Assembly (NCBI RefSeq): GCF_020251205.1
Contig: NZ_JAIWYX010000007.1
Span: 1 to 64,000, forward strand
Origin: Arthrobacter sp. M4
Lineage (GTDB): Bacteria > Actinomycetota > Actinomycetes > Actinomycetales > Micrococcaceae
Length of the DNA stretch: 64,000 nt
Direction of reading: 5' to 3'
In this document: positions 35,948 to 44,681 of the stretch, one piece after another
How positions within the stretch are numbered: the stretch's first letter is position 1
Layout: each line of letters begins with the position of its first letter
The notes under the pieces: model-generated
Database searches by the model: none
What the model was told of the DNA's origin: nothing
Seen by the model: only the letters and a program-made list of their open reading frames with translations
Translations under genes and position numbers: made by a program

Positions 35948-36105
35948 TAGAGGCCGGGAAGGGTTGGCGCCACCGTCGCCGGGTTGGAAAAGTCGTCGAG
36001 GGAATCCGGGATGACCACGTGCTCCACGGGAGCTTCGCCCATGGCAATTAGCAGTTCGTTGATTGAGATCTGGCCTGTGAGTTCGCCCGGACTGTCTGCG
36101 CTCAT
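35947..36105 (-). CDS. 52-residue conserved-looking small protein
   Basis: This short frame starts at ATG 36105, seven bases after AAGGT, and runs MSADSPGELTGQISINELLI, then AMGEAPVEHVVIPDSLDDF, ending NPATVAPTLPGL. Codon use and third-position GC match its neighbours. It begins nine bases after the stop of the ThDP enzyme gene and ends exactly at the shared terminator, so it is almost surely the second gene of that operon. It is acidic, with no membrane span or cysteine. I do not recognise the family; a small partner of the enzyme is a reasonable guess. Confidence 0.6.
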   Translation of the reverse strand: MSADSPGELTGQISINELLIAMGEAPVEHVVIPDSLDDFSNPATVAPTLPGL

Positions 36106-36114
36106 AAATCGACC

Positions 36115-37824
36115 TTAGGTGACTGAGTGGCGGAGCCGCGGGTGTGACACGGCAGCAGTGCGTCCGGCGGCCGCGGCTTCCATCACTTCCTCCATGTACG
36201 GGGCACGGACTGAACCGCTGATCTTGCAGTCCAGGAGGAGAACCCCTTGGGCTCCGGCCTCGGCCCAACGCGACACAGCTGAAAGATCCTCCAAACTCCG
36301 CACCGTGGATGCCTGCGCGCCTAAGGCCTGGGCGAGTCCTGCGAAGTCGACGTCGGGGATCAGCATTGGCTGTTCCGTCACCCCGAGCGACCCATACTGG
36401 TGGATTTCGGCGCCGTAGGCAGAGTCGTTGAACACAACGATGACCCCGCTCCGAACTGTACGAATTACCGACTCCAGGTCCGCCAGCGCCATCAGCAGGC
36501 CGCCGTCGCCCGTTGCCAATACCACCGTGGACTCCGGTGCCGCGGCGCCGGCCCCCACTGCGCTCGCGAGTCCCAGCCCTATGCTCTGGAATGCCGTGCC
36601 CACCATGTTGAGCGCATGGGGGCCGGGCACGTCCCAAAACATCGGTGCCCAGCCGATGAAATGGCCGCCGTCCTGGACCACCACACGGTCCTTAGGCAGT
36701 AGCCCATCCAAGGCAGCAGCCACGGACCGCGGGTCGAGCCGTCCATCACCGGCGTACCCAGTCCCGGCGTGGCGGTGAAGGGCTTCAGTAACAACTTCCG
36801 CTGAGACACCGGGCCACGTGTAGGAACCGTGCCGATGGTCCGGAAGCAGATTGATCAGCTGCTCGGCTATGCTTCGGGCGTCGCCACGGAGGAACAGATC
36901 GACTCGTGGGTGCGTCGGCCCTGATGATACGTCCACCTGAATCACTGTGGCGGCCGGACCGAACAGCTGACCGAAGCGCATAGTGAACTGGTTGAGCCCG
37001 GCACCGGCAACCAGTACCACGTCTGCATCCGCCATGATCGCCGCCGCCGACTCGGTGCCAAAGCCGCCTGCAATGCCAAGATCCCTGGGTCCCTCCGAGA
37101 AAAACCGGCGGGCGAGCGCCGTACCTGCAGTCAGAGCGCCGAGCCGCTCAGCCAGTCGGCTCAGCGCGTCGCCTGCCTCGGATAGTCGCGCGCCGCGGCC
37201 GGCCAGTAGCAGTGGACGCTTTGCGCCCGCCAGCAAGGCAGCAGCCCGGGCCAGCGCTCCCGCGTCCGGCGCAAACTGCTGCGGGGTCGGATCCACAGAC
37301 GGCGACAGGCCGTCGTCGTACTCCACCACCGGCTCGGTGGCGAGGTTGTAGGGGATGGCGAGGACGACGGCGGTGCGGTTCGCGAGGGCGTGTCGGACCG
37401 CCTGCTTGGTGACGCGGCCGGCGTCGTCCGCTGTTGCCGTGAAGGTGGGGACACCAACGGCGGCAGCGAGCCCGGTTTGGTCGACGTCCCAGGCGCGCAC
37501 ACCGGCGGACGGTGCGTCCCCGGCGACCAGGACCACTGGGATTCCGGCACGGGCAGCTTCCGCGAGGCTGGTTACGGCGTTCGTGAAACCGGCGCCGTAT
37601 GTGGTGGTGGCGATGGCGAGCCGACCGCTGACCCGATAGTAGGCGTCGGCGGCGGCCACAGCGGCAACCTCGTGGCGAACGGCGTGAAACGTCAGGCCGG
37701 CGGCCTCCGCGGCGTCCAGGAAATAGGCATTGCCGTTGCCCATGAGGCCAAAGACATCTTTGGCATGGCGGGAGAGAACATCGGCAATGCGGGCGGAAAT
37801 GGACAACGGAACAAATGCGGTCAC
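36115..37824 (-). CDS. Thiamine-diphosphate-dependent enzyme, acetolactate-synthase-like
   Basis: A 569-residue ThDP enzyme of the acetolactate synthase/benzoylformate decarboxylase superfamily. The N-terminal PYR domain has VFGLMGNGNAYFLDAAEAAG and the ThDP-activating Glu in AVRHEVAAVAAADAYYR. The central domain has PLLLAGRGA. The C-terminal PP domain has the metal motif VVLATGDGGLLMALADLESVIRTVRSGVIVVFNDSAYGAE. Substrate is unknown. I chose GTG 37824, four bases after AGGAGATT; the frame continues to 37911 but without a ribosome-binding site. Confidence 0.85.
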   Translation of the reverse strand: MTAFVPLSISARIADVLSRHAKDVFGLMGNGNAYFLDAAEAAGLTFHAVRHEVAAVAAADAYYRVSGRLAIATTTYGAGFTNAVTSLAEAARAGIPVVLVAGDAPSAGVRAWDVDQTGLAAAVGVPTFTATADDAGRVTKQAVRHALANRTAVVLAIPYNLATEPVVEYDDGLSPSVDPTPQQFAPDAGALARAAALLAGAKRPLLLAGRGARLSEAGDALSRLAERLGALTAGTALARRFFSEGPRDLGIAGGFGTESAAAIMADADVVLVAGAGLNQFTMRFGQLFGPAATVIQVDVSSGPTHPRVDLFLRGDARSIAEQLINLLPDHRHGSYTWPGVSAEVVTEALHRHAGTGYAGDGRLDPRSVAAALDGLLPKDRVVVQDGGHFIGWAPMFWDVPGPHALNMVGTAFQSIGLGLASAVGAGAAAPESTVVLATGDGGLLMALADLESVIRTVRSGVIVVFNDSAYGAEIHQYGSLGVTEQPMLIPDVDFAGLAQALGAQASTVRSLEDLSAVSRWAEAGAQGVLLLDCKISGSVRAPYMEEVMEAAAAGRTAAVSHPRLRHSVT

Positions 37825-38065
37825 GGAATCTCCTGACGGACATATGGTTTGCGAATTCCATATGTGTCTGCGGAGTTGTTCCGTTATTGCCCCTTTTGAG
37901 GACACCGGCATTCGATGAGGCCTGACCCGATGAAGACTAAGCCAGGATGGCGGGGACGTTCAAGTGCTTTGAGCGATCGAGCCCGTTAGTGGATTCCGGG
38001 CGGTGTTTACGTGGACGTGACAGCGGGGAAACGGCGTCACAATGGCACGAGGCTAGCTTGGGTCC
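37825..38065. other. Promoter-side gap upstream of the ThDP enzyme
   Basis: The stretch holds no convincing gene. GCATATG-like AT-rich bases near 37855-37900 may contain the leftward promoter of the ThDP enzyme gene. ORFs on both strands here lack ribosome-binding sites. Confidence 0.35.
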
Positions 38066-38245
38066 ATGTTCACGGCATTGCTGGGGCGCGTGGTCGCCTG
38101 GATCGAGACAGCGTACTTCCACGACATTGTTGAGGAATCCTCCCAAGGAATTCTCGAAGCGACCCGGTGGGGATGGCTTCCGGCACTCAGCGGCGTCGCA
38201 ATCGCCCGCGACACGGTGGCCGCGCGCCCGGATGGTCGTGACTGA
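38066..38245 (+). CDS. Possible 59-residue protein
   Basis: ATG 38066 opens a frame of 59 residues beginning MFTALLGRVVAWIETAYFHD and ending ARDTVAARPDGRD. Third positions are GC-rich and the sequence is not low-complexity. The ribosome-binding site is weak and no family is recognised. It may be a small real gene between the ThDP enzyme and DUF4193 genes or chance. Confidence 0.3.
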   Translation: MFTALLGRVVAWIETAYFHDIVEESSQGILEATRWGWLPALSGVAIARDTVAARPDGRD

Positions 38246-38415
38246 GGGCGGCTGCATAGCTGGCGTGTCGCCCCGTCGTTCCGGGGGAAAGCGGCCCGAT
38301 TTGTATTCTTGAACACACTATTCGTGGATTGCCTGTACTATGCCCTAAACTGCTTCACTGAGGTGCCAGATTTGGTGCCTGGATTGGCACTATGCAGCAA
38401 CGAAAGTGAACCCAA

Positions 38416-38718
38416 ATGGCTACCGATTACGACGCTCCACGCAAGACAGAAGAAGATTCTCCCGCTGAGTCGCTGGAGGCCCTTCAGGCGTCCCGTGGCG
38501 CAGGTGCCCAGACCGCGGTGATCGACGTCGACGAAAACGACACGGCTGAAGGAATCGACCTCCCGGGTGCCGACCTCTCCGGAGAAGAGCTCACCGTCAT
38601 CGTTGTACCGGAGCAGTCCGACGAATTCACTTGTTCCTCCTGCTTCCTGGTCCGCCACCGGTCCCAGATCGCACTGGAGAAGAACGGCCTCAAGTACTGC
38701 GTCGAGTGCGAAGGCTAG
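38416..38718 (+). CDS. DUF4193 zinc-ribbon-like protein
   Basis: A 100-residue actinobacterial protein of the DUF4193 family. The N-terminal half is acidic and probably disordered. The C-terminal half carries two Cys pairs, FTCSSCFLVRHRSQIA and KYCVECEG, which can form a zinc ribbon. The role is unknown; family members are usually single housekeeping-type genes. A T-tailed terminator follows at once. Confidence 0.88.
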   Translation: MATDYDAPRKTEEDSPAESLEALQASRGAGAQTAVIDVDENDTAEGIDLPGADLSGEELTVIVVPEQSDEFTCSSCFLVRHRSQIALEKNGLKYCVECEG

Positions 38719-38734
38719 GTCCCACGGCCTGCAG

Positions 38735-38772
38735 GCCCCGTCAGATCACATGCGGTCTGGCGGGGCATTTTT
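38735..38772 (+). terminator. Rho-independent terminator after the DUF4193 gene
   Basis: GCCCCGTCAGATC (38735-38747) pairs with GGTCTGGCGGGGC (38754-38766) with two G-T pairs around a 6-base loop, followed by ATTTTT. It is one of the few in this window with a clear T-tract. Confidence 0.9.
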
Positions 38773-39002
38773 GTACCCGGCGAACTGTGCCCGGACGGCC
38801 CGTTATCGCACATTACGATCGGGTCTGTGACGGCCTCGCAAAAGGCCCTTCCGTAACCGTTTAGATGCCGCTCAATAATCGCTCCGTGACCACCACCGGG
38901 CCTCATTAACGGTTGTGCGCCGAAGCGGATACAACCCATCTTTTTGCCCTTTCCCGCTCCTAGTCTTGACGTATCAGGACACACAAAAGGAGGTGGCCCG
39001 GC

Positions 39003-39548
39003 ATGAGAAAGATTCATGCTTTGCTGGTGGCACTTTTGATGGCTGTGGGACTTGGCCTGGTTGCTCCCGGGCCCGCTTCGGCAGCCTCCTTCTGCGGACT
39101 CGTCTGGGGTTCGTTGCAGAAGTCGGCCCCAGGGTTAAGCCAGGCACAGGTAACCAACGTCCGGACCGGTCAGCATGAGTGCTACGACCGGCTGGTAGTG
39201 GACCTCAATGGAAAGGTTGCGGGTTACACCGTGAAGTACGTACCAGCGGTGGTCCAGGATGGTTCCGGGCTACCGGTCCCGTTGCGCGGCGGAGCGTTCA
39301 TCCAGGTAACGGTTAACGCGCCGGCGTACAACAGCAGTGGACAGCCCACGTACAGCCCGGCCAACCCCAAGGAGCTGAGCAACGTGAATGGCTACCGGAC
39401 TTTCCGGCAGGTGGCGTTCGCGGGCAGCTTTGAAGGGTACACAACCATCGGGCTCGGCGTCCGCGCCAGGCTTCCGTTCCGGGTCTTCACCCTGGACGGG
39501 CCGGGGACAGGTTCCCGGCTGATAGTTGACGTAGCTCATCTTTGGTGA
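39003..39548 (+). CDS. Secreted AMIN-like domain protein
   Basis: A 181-residue exported protein. Residues 1-28 are a signal peptide (MRKIHALLVALLMAVGLGLV, cleaved after PASA-A). The mature part is a beta-rich AMIN-like domain: CYDRLVVDLNGKVAGYTVKYV, GGAFIQVTVNAPAY, FRQVAFAGSFEGYTTIGLGVRARLPFRVF and RLIVDVAH. Two cysteines may form a disulfide. AMIN-like domains are tied to cell-envelope binding, but the partner is unknown. A near-perfect ribosome-binding site, AAAGGAGGTGG, precedes ATG 39003, suggesting high translation. Confidence 0.85.
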   Translation: MRKIHALLVALLMAVGLGLVAPGPASAASFCGLVWGSLQKSAPGLSQAQVTNVRTGQHECYDRLVVDLNGKVAGYTVKYVPAVVQDGSGLPVPLRGGAFIQVTVNAPAYNSSGQPTYSPANPKELSNVNGYRTFRQVAFAGSFEGYTTIGLGVRARLPFRVFTLDGPGTGSRLIVDVAHLW

Positions 39549-39564
39549 GCTGAGCAGCTGGCCC

Positions 39565-39620
39565 CATCAGCAAAGAGGCCTTGTTCCTGATGGATCAGGA
39601 GCAAGGCCTCTTTGCTGATG
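39565..39620. terminator. Very long bidirectional terminator hairpin
   Basis: Bases 39565-39591 pair with 39594-39620 through up to 27 bp with a single G-T mismatch. The outer 19 bp (CATCAGCAAAGAGGCCTTG) are perfect. It lies 16 bp past the AMIN-like gene and 8 bp before the stop of the convergent permease gene. Confidence 0.9.
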
Positions 39621-39628
39621 CGCCTAGC

Positions 39629-41176
39629 CTATTCAGGCACCACCAGCGCCGGAGTGTCCCTGCGGATGGTCTCCCCACGGAAGAAGCCAGGGCGGACACG
39701 GGACATGATGAGCATGAACACAGCACCCATCGCCAGGATGCCAATGCCCAGCACAAACACCAGGCCTACGCCAAAGATTTCCGAGCCGCTGCCGAATTCC
39801 GGCGCCCAGCTGTCCACAGCGGTCTGGACGAAGACAACAAATAGTCCTATGCCTCCCACCAACGGGCAGACGAACCGCAGCATGAGGTTGCGGAGGCTGC
39901 TGAAGGCTGTCTGCCGGAAGTACCAGGCACAGGCGATTGCGGTCAGGCCGTAGTAGAAGCAGATCATGAGGCCGAGGGCCAGGATGGTGTCGTTGAGGAC
40001 GTTCTCGCTGACCACATGCATGATTGCGTAGAAGCCCGCGGAGAGGGCGCCGGCTGCGATGGTGGCGAAGCCCGGCGTCGAGAATTTCCGGCTCATGTGC
40101 GCGAACGGCTTGGGCAGTGCGCCGTAGTGCGCCATGGCCAGGAGGCTGCGTGACGGCGAGGTGAAGGTCGACTGCAGGGACGCGGCGGAGCTGGACAGGA
40201 CCGCCAGCGACATCAGGATGGCGAATGGGCCCATGACCGGGGACGCCAGCGCCGTGAAGACATTGGCATGGTTCTCCTCGTTGTTCAGCCCGATGCCGTC
40301 TGTGCCGACGCCGGCGAACATCATGGTGGCGATGGTCACCAGCAGGTAGATGCCCAGGACAACGACGGCGGTCAGCGTGCCGGCCGCGCCGGCAGTCTTT
40401 TTTCCATTGGCGGTTTCTTCGTTGACGGTCAGGCAAACATCCCAACCCCAGTAGACGAAGATCGACAGCGAAATTCCGGCTGCAACTTGTCCGAACGTCT
40501 CGATTTTGGTGACGTCAAACCAGTCCCAGCTGAAGGGAATGGCGGTTTCCGACGTCGACCAGTTGGCGAAAGCCATGGCGACGAACAGTCCCAGGACCAG
40601 CAGCTGGAAGCCGACCAACCCGTACTGCACGATCTTTGTGGTGTGCAGGCCGCGGTAGCTGACCCAGACTGCGAGGCCTACGAAGACAAAGCACGTGGCA
40701 ACGTTGAGCGGCTTGTTCGCCGAGAGGTCGGCAAGCTCCGGCGAGCCGGTGAGCTGGGCCAGGAAGAGGTAGAAGAAGTCCACCGCCACGCCGGCCAGGT
40801 TGGAAAGGACGATGATGTTGGCTGCCAGGAGCCCCCAACCGCCCATCCAGCCAATCCACGGGCCGAACGCTTTGGTAACCCAGGTAAACGTGGTGCCACT
40901 GTCCGGCGAGTCGGCGTTGAGCTCGCGGTAGGCCAGGGACACCAGGATCATCGGAATGAATCCGATCAGGAAAATCACGGGAAGCTGAAGCCCGGCCTGG
41001 GCCACCGTTGGCCCAAGTGCGCTTGTCAGCGTGTAGGCGGGAGCGATGGTTGAAATGCCAAGGACTACGACGGCGAGGAGCCCCAACTGCCCCGTCTTCA
41101 GTCCTTTGCCGGTAATGCCGTGTGCGGAGCCGGGGGCGTCCACCACGGCGTTGTGTGTGCCGATTGTCTGGCTCAT
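39629..41176 (-). CDS. APC-superfamily amino acid/amine permease
   Basis: A 515-residue transporter with about 12-14 spans. The span-1 APC signature is LAVVVLGISTIAPAYTLTSALG, and YRELNADSPDSGTTFTWVTKAFGPWIGWMGGW is the span 2/3 region. Span 6 to 8 residues include FVYWGWDVCLTVNEETANGKK. Position 32 bp after agmatine deiminase in the same operon suggests it carries agmatine, putrescine or a related amine. It is the last gene of the operon and ends at the long hairpin. Confidence 0.88.
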   Translation of the reverse strand: MSQTIGTHNAVVDAPGSAHGITGKGLKTGQLGLLAVVVLGISTIAPAYTLTSALGPTVAQAGLQLPVIFLIGFIPMILVSLAYRELNADSPDSGTTFTWVTKAFGPWIGWMGGWGLLAANIIVLSNLAGVAVDFFYLFLAQLTGSPELADLSANKPLNVATCFVFVGLAVWVSYRGLHTTKIVQYGLVGFQLLVLGLFVAMAFANWSTSETAIPFSWDWFDVTKIETFGQVAAGISLSIFVYWGWDVCLTVNEETANGKKTAGAAGTLTAVVVLGIYLLVTIATMMFAGVGTDGIGLNNEENHANVFTALASPVMGPFAILMSLAVLSSSAASLQSTFTSPSRSLLAMAHYGALPKPFAHMSRKFSTPGFATIAAGALSAGFYAIMHVVSENVLNDTILALGLMICFYYGLTAIACAWYFRQTAFSSLRNLMLRFVCPLVGGIGLFVVFVQTAVDSWAPEFGSGSEIFGVGLVFVLGIGILAMGAVFMLIMSRVRPGFFRGETIRRDTPALVVPE

Positions 41177-41208
41177 GTGAGGGCCCTTCTGTTCGTGGCC
41201 GGAAGTAG

Positions 41209-42234
41209 CTAGCCGGCCGCAGGCTGTTGCTGCGTAATGCAGTGGATGCCTCCGCCGCGGGCGAAGAGCGGACGTGCGTCGACACTGACTACGCGCCGCC
41301 CGGGGTAGGCATCGGCGAGAATGCGCAAGGCCTTCTCATCCATGGGGTCGTTGAAGCTGCAGGCGATCACGCCGCCGTTCACCACGAGGTGGTTGATGTA
41401 GCTGTAGTCCACAAAACCTTCCTCGTCGCGGAGGATAGTGGGAGCGGGAACTTCGATGATGTTCCAATCCCGTCCTGCGGAATCCTGCGTGGTGCGCAGG
41501 AAGCCGATGATTTCCCTGGACACCTCAAAGTCCGGGTGTTCCGGGTTCTGCTGGCAGTGCACAAGCAGGGTTCCAGGGCTGGGGATCGCCGCCACTATGT
41601 CCACGTGGCCACGCGTGCCGAACTGCTCGGAATCGCGCGTCAGGCCACGGGGGAGCCAAATGACTTTTGTGGCGCCGATCGTGCGGGCCAGTTCAGCCTC
41701 GACGTCGGCCTTGCCCAGCCCCGGGTTGCGTGCCGGATCCAGCTGTACTGTCTCCGTGACCAGCACCGTGCCGTGGCCGTCCACTTGGATACCGCCGCCT
41801 TCGTTGACCAGCGGCGACGGAACGTGGCGTGCGTCGGCGCGGCCCGCGATGTCCTTGGCGATCAACCCGTCTTTGTCCCACGCCGCCCACTCCTGGGCGC
41901 CCCAACCGTTGAAGACCCAGTCGACGGCGCCCAGCCGGCCGCCGTCGTCGAGGACGAACGTTGGCCCGATGTCCCGCATCCAGGCGTCGTTCAGCTCCGC
42001 GGTGACGATGTCGACGTCGGGCCGCAAGTATGCGGCGGCGACGTCTTCGTCGTCGGGATGTACGACGACGGTGACCGGCTCGAAATCGACGGTTGCGTTA
42101 GCGACGGCGGCCCAGGTGGAGCGTGCCTCATGGGCCGCGTCCGGCGTGTCGCCCAGGGTGTAGCCGGCGTGCGGGAAAGCCATCCAAACGCGCTCCTGTG
42201 GAGCTGTTTCTGCCGGCATCCGCCAGGCTGTCAT
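41209..42234 (-). CDS. aguA: Agmatine deiminase
   Basis: A 341-residue guanidino-group-modifying enzyme converting agmatine to N-carbamoylputrescine and ammonia. ELNDAWMRDIGPTFVLDDGG, NEGGGIQVDGHGTVLVTE, TRGHVDIVAAIPSPG and the nucleophilic Cys in ARGGGIHCITQQQP are the standard AguA motifs. The start overlaps the end of the nitrilase-type gene by four bases (ATGA), giving the classic agu pair. It is soluble and of normal length. Confidence 0.93.
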   Translation of the reverse strand: MTAWRMPAETAPQERVWMAFPHAGYTLGDTPDAAHEARSTWAAVANATVDFEPVTVVVHPDDEDVAAAYLRPDVDIVTAELNDAWMRDIGPTFVLDDGGRLGAVDWVFNGWGAQEWAAWDKDGLIAKDIAGRADARHVPSPLVNEGGGIQVDGHGTVLVTETVQLDPARNPGLGKADVEAELARTIGATKVIWLPRGLTRDSEQFGTRGHVDIVAAIPSPGTLLVHCQQNPEHPDFEVSREIIGFLRTTQDSAGRDWNIIEVPAPTILRDEEGFVDYSYINHLVVNGGVIACSFNDPMDEKALRILADAYPGRRVVSVDARPLFARGGGIHCITQQQPAAG

Positions 42235-43250
42235 GCCTTGACCCCCGTCGGCAGGGCCTCGATGCCAAACGGCGCGTTGTGGTTCACCGGCTCTGTCAGG
42301 CGGGCGTAGGTGTCCGGCCGACGTGTGGTGAGGAAGGGGAAGAGGGTCAGCCAGTCCTTGCGCTGGTCAAGGTCCAAGTCCGCCACAAGAACGGCGGATT
42401 CGTCCCGTGGAGCCTGCACCAGGATGCGGCCATAAGGGTCCGAAATGAAGGATGAACCGTAGAAGTTGAGTGTCCCCTCGCAGCCCCAGCGGTTCGGCGC
42501 CACCATAAACAGGCCGTTTGCGATGCCGTTTCCTACGATGACCTGCTGCCAAAGCGGCTGCGTGTCAAAGTCAGGGTGATCCGGTTCTGATCCGATGGCC
42601 GTTGGGTAGACCAGGATTTCCGCGCCGCCCAACGAGTACATGCGGGCCAACTCTGGGAACCATTCGTCCCAGCATGTGGGCATGCCGAGTCGGGCGCCGC
42701 CGAGTTCGGCGGGGGAGTGGACTTCGTAAGCGTCGGACGCGGCGGGGCCCTGTCGGAAGAACTTGTCCTCGTAGTAGCCGGCGGTTACGGGGATGTGCAG
42801 CTTGTGGGTGCGGGCCAGGAGTTCGCCTTCCGGGGACACCAGGATGGCGGTGTTGAGTCCAAGGCCGTCGTCGCTGCCGTCCGGGTTCTCGGCGCGCTGG
42901 TACAGCGAGGCGTGGACCGTTACGTTATGGGCGCGGGCGGCGGCCGCTGCGAAGGCGAAGGTGGGACCGGTGAGGAGGTCCTCGGCAATGTCGGATGGTC
43001 GGATGCCTTCGCCCGGCTTGTTGTCCGGGCGGGTGTCTGCCGGGTAGCGGGAGAGCGTGAGTTCGGGCAGGAAGACGACGGTGGCGCCGAGTGCGGCGGC
43101 CCGGGCAATGCCCGCGTTGAGTTCGGCGTGGAGGACGGCTGTGTCCTCATGCCAGCGGTGCTGGACGACGCCGACACGAAGGGGCGTGCGGGTGGAGGCT
43201 TCTGTGCGGGCCAGGGAAACGGGAGCTTCCAGGCTGGTGACTTCAATCAT
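42231..43250 (-). CDS. aguB: N-carbamoylputrescine amidase-type nitrilase
   Basis: A 339-residue carbon-nitrogen hydrolase. The Glu-Lys-Cys triad is visible in VFLPELTLSRYP, LARTHKLHIPVTAGYYEDKFF and GMPTCWDEWFPELARM. With agmatine deiminase next door it should release putrescine, CO2 and ammonia. The sequence is somewhat longer than plant-type AguB, so a related amidase is possible. ATG 43250 was chosen; an upstream in-frame ATG at 43304 lies inside the palindromic operator. It is the first gene of the operon. Confidence 0.85.
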   Translation of the reverse strand: MIEVTSLEAPVSLARTEASTRTPLRVGVVQHRWHEDTAVLHAELNAGIARAAALGATVVFLPELTLSRYPADTRPDNKPGEGIRPSDIAEDLLTGPTFAFAAAAARAHNVTVHASLYQRAENPDGSDDGLGLNTAILVSPEGELLARTHKLHIPVTAGYYEDKFFRQGPAASDAYEVHSPAELGGARLGMPTCWDEWFPELARMYSLGGAEILVYPTAIGSEPDHPDFDTQPLWQQVIVGNGIANGLFMVAPNRWGCEGTLNFYGSSFISDPYGRILVQAPRDESAVLVADLDLDQRKDWLTLFPFLTTRRPDTYARLTEPVNHNAPFGIEALPTGVKA

Positions 43251-43283
43251 GGTTTTGCTTGTTTCTCCGTGTGAGACGGTGGT

Positions 43284-43308
43284 CACTAAATGAATGACGT
43301 TCATTTAG
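43284..43308. promoter_or_regulatory. TetR-type palindrome upstream of aguB
   Basis: ACTAAATGAA and TTCATTTAGT form a perfect 10-bp inverted repeat around TGACG. It is AT-rich within GC-rich surroundings and lies 34 bases ahead of aguB, the usual place for a repressor. The arms resemble TetR/AcrR sites, but no TetR gene is adjacent; the neighbouring regulator is of the LacI type. Confidence 0.65.
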
Positions 43309-43497
43309 TATGGACGGAGAACGGCCCGGGCGCAAGGGCTAAAAATGAACTTGGCTCATTTTTGGCTTTGTCCTGTCACTTTCCTCGGACAAAGTGGAGG
43401 GACTGGGCTCGTAGATCACAAGCGCAGAGCCCAGGAGTTGATGCGCTCCAAATTTGGCGGAGCTGCGTAGCGCCTGAGCCAAGGGTGATGTCGGTGT

Positions 43498-44526
43498 TTA
43501 GTCAGCCAATCGGGCGGTAGTACCGCGGACCACAAGGGCGGGCTCGATGAGCTTGTGTTGGGGTGCGATGCTTGGGTCCTGGATTCTGGCCAGCAGTGTC
43601 TCCGCCACGTCGATTCCCACCAGATCGCTGCGGTTGTCCACTGACGTCAGGTCCAGGTAACGTGACTTGGCCAAGGGGGAGTTGTCGTAACCGATGACGG
43701 AGAGATCCAGGGGAACGGAGAGTCCCCGGGCCTTGGAGGCCGCGAACGCGCCAAGCGCCATGGTGTCATTGGCCGCGAAGATGGCGGTGGTGTCCGGGTA
43801 TTCGTCCAGTAGCCATGAAGCGGCCGCGTAGCCGTCTTCTTCGGAGGTTCCGCCTGTTTCACCCGCGATTCGCAGTTCCAGGCCGGCGTCGAGCAGTCGG
43901 CTGCTGAACCCGGCGCGGCGGTGCGCCGCCGCGCCGTCGCCGCCGGACGCGTGGGCGATGCGAGTGTGTCCCAACGCCAGCAGGTGTTCGGCCGCCATCA
44001 CTCCGCCGCGGTCGTCGTCGTTCGTGATGAGGTCCGCGCCCAGAGGGACGCCCTTCCGCCAGCCCGCGACGACGGTGGGCACCCAGGGCGCGACGCCCGC
44101 CGTCGGTTCGAGCATCGATTCGCTGGGCTCTGCGGCGATGACCAGCCCTTCGACGTGCATTGCCAGCAAGGCGTCACTGGCCTCTTTGATGCGGTGCTCG
44201 CTGGGGCGTGAATCAGCCAGCGTCACTTGGTAGCCATGGGGCGAGAGGACGGACTCCATTCCCCGCAGGAGATCCACGAACCAGGGGTTCCGGTAGTCGT
44301 CAATGAGCAGTCCGATGCTTTTCGTGCGACTGCTGGCGAGCGTTGTGGCGGCGCGCGAGGGCCGGTATCCGAGCTCCGACATTGCCGTCAGGACAGCGTT
44401 GCGCCGCTTGTCGCTGACCTTCGAGGGATTCTGGAGCACGAGCGAAACCAAGGAGGGAGATACGCCTGCTCGCTTGGCCACGTCGTAGATCGTCGGGCGA
44501 CGCGTTCTTGAGCTGTTCAACGTCAT
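43498..44526 (-). CDS. LacI-family transcriptional regulator
   Basis: A 342-residue repressor. The helix-turn-helix and hinge are RRPTIYDVAKRAGVSPSLVSLVLQNPSKVSDKRRNAVLTAMSELGYRPS (about residues 8-58), and a periplasmic-binding-protein-like sugar domain follows (SIGLLIDDYRNPWFVDLLRGM, TAIFAANDTMALGAFAA, LSVIGYDNSPLAKSRYLDLTSV). ATG 44526 follows AGGGG. It is divergent from an oxidoreductase/isomerase pair whose promoter carries a LacI-type operator, so that pair is its likely target. Confidence 0.92.
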   Translation of the reverse strand: MTLNSSRTRRPTIYDVAKRAGVSPSLVSLVLQNPSKVSDKRRNAVLTAMSELGYRPSRAATTLASSRTKSIGLLIDDYRNPWFVDLLRGMESVLSPHGYQVTLADSRPSEHRIKEASDALLAMHVEGLVIAAEPSESMLEPTAGVAPWVPTVVAGWRKGVPLGADLITNDDDRGGVMAAEHLLALGHTRIAHASGGDGAAAHRRAGFSSRLLDAGLELRIAGETGGTSEEDGYAAASWLLDEYPDTTAIFAANDTMALGAFAASKARGLSVPLDLSVIGYDNSPLAKSRYLDLTSVDNRSDLVGIDVAETLLARIQDPSIAPQHKLIEPALVVRGTTARLAD

Positions 44527-44571
44527 CAACTGACCCCTTCCTCTCCGCTTTTGAGGATAACCTCCAGAGGA

Positions 44572-44600
44572 TTGACAGGACATATGGACATTAGTAATCT
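44572..44600 (+). promoter_or_regulatory. Sigma-70-type promoter of the oxidoreductase operon
   Basis: TTGACA (44572-44577, a perfect -35) and TAATCT (44595-44600) are separated by 17 bases. The predicted start site near 44607 is about 75 bases before the first gene. Confidence 0.7.
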
Positions 44601-44617
44601 ACTAGTCCAGCGCAAGA

Positions 44618-44631
44618 TTGTAGCGCTCCAA
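44618..44631. promoter_or_regulatory. LacI-type operator
   Basis: TTGTAGCGCTCCAA is a palindrome centred on AGCGCT with a single mismatched pair, much like CebR/LacI-type sites in actinobacteria. It lies just downstream of the predicted start site, where a bound repressor would block elongation. Confidence 0.7.
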
Positions 44632-44681
44632 AAACTGCCGCAACGGGCTCATGCCCGGGCTGATTTTCGAAGGAGAAATCA

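Noticed and set aside
43498..44526. LacI regulator as controller of the aguB operon
   Set aside because: The LacI-type AGCGCT operator is at the divergent oxidoreductase promoter, while the aguB palindrome is of a different type.
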